64,000 bases of DNA. Source: Tubiluchus corallicola. Lineage: Eukaryota > Priapulida > Priapulimorpha > Priapulimorphida > Tubiluchidae. Under the pieces are notes generated by a model, which ran no database searches, was not told the DNA's origin, and saw only the letters and a program-made list of their open reading frames with translations. The position numbers and the translations under genes were made by a program. The DNA lies in NCBI GenBank assembly GCA_030141605.1, contig JAQGDQ010000625.1, positions 15,001 through 79,000 of the forward strand, given 5' to 3'. Within the stretch, counting starts at the first letter, position 1. Every line of letters starts with the position of its first letter. Positions 63,867 to 64,000 of the stretch are shown piece after piece.

Positions 63867-64000
63867 GTTTGTATTTCCTTGAGGCAAGTTTCACGGCTGA
63901 GTGAACAGGCATGCGTGTGGCTGTGACACCTCTGCTGGTTCAGTGATTCATCTTAGACCTAGTGGCATATTCTTGGTATTGAGCATGCTCTGGTCGCGCT

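Overview
The window is animal nuclear DNA: AT-rich, with long introns bounded by GT..AG and dense transposon and satellite content. No bacterial-style operons are present. The recognisable proteins (a type II BMP receptor, Rheb and a Nit2-like omega-amidase) point to a bilaterian invertebrate. The C-terminal half of Rheb reads most like arthropod Rheb, so an arthropod (perhaps a chelicerate or crustacean) is my best guess, but this is not proven.

Layout. (1) 4,060-21,459, plus strand: seven 3' exons of a BMPR2-type receptor, from the kinase catalytic loop to the stop codon, followed by a probable 2.1-kb 3' UTR. The N-terminal exons lie left of the window. (2) 24,711-32,429, plus strand: a 5'-truncated non-LTR retrotransposon split by a 7.07-kb BEL/Pao LTR retrotransposon. 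The BEL/Pao element has matching 285-bp LTRs and a TATGG target-site duplication, but its coding region is broken five times. (3) 34,727-35,683, minus strand: an intronless FkbM-type methyltransferase with a membrane anchor. (4) 44,114-58,944, minus strand: a complete seven-exon Rheb coding sequence of 182 codons. (5) 59,151 onward, plus strand: the 5' exons of a Nit2-like omega-amidase that runs off the right edge.

The introns and gaps are filled with repeats. These include four copies of one hAT-like MITE, three insertions of two other hAT-like families, Tigger/pogo-like MITEs, three copies of an RTE-like LINE tail, several other LINE C-terminal remnants, inverted tRNA-derived SINEs, foldback elements, and minisatellites with units of about 30, 38, 63, 68, 118 and 177 bp.

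Most notable: (a) the Nit2-like gene has two consecutive homologous exons of exactly 121 nt with identical splice phases. Both encode the segment beginning with the catalytic Glu, and the phases allow only one of them per transcript, which is the signature of mutually exclusive splicing. (b) Rheb and Nit2 are head to head with 206 bp between their start codons, and that gap holds a perfect palindromic NRF1-type site. (c) The BMP receptor has DLG in place of DFG. (d) A Tigger-like MITE has an unoccupied paralogous site elsewhere in the window.

Functionally, BMPR2 and Rheb are signalling components (BMP reception and TORC1 activation) and Nit2 is metabolic. Nothing in the sequence links all of them beyond the shared Rheb/Nit2 promoter.
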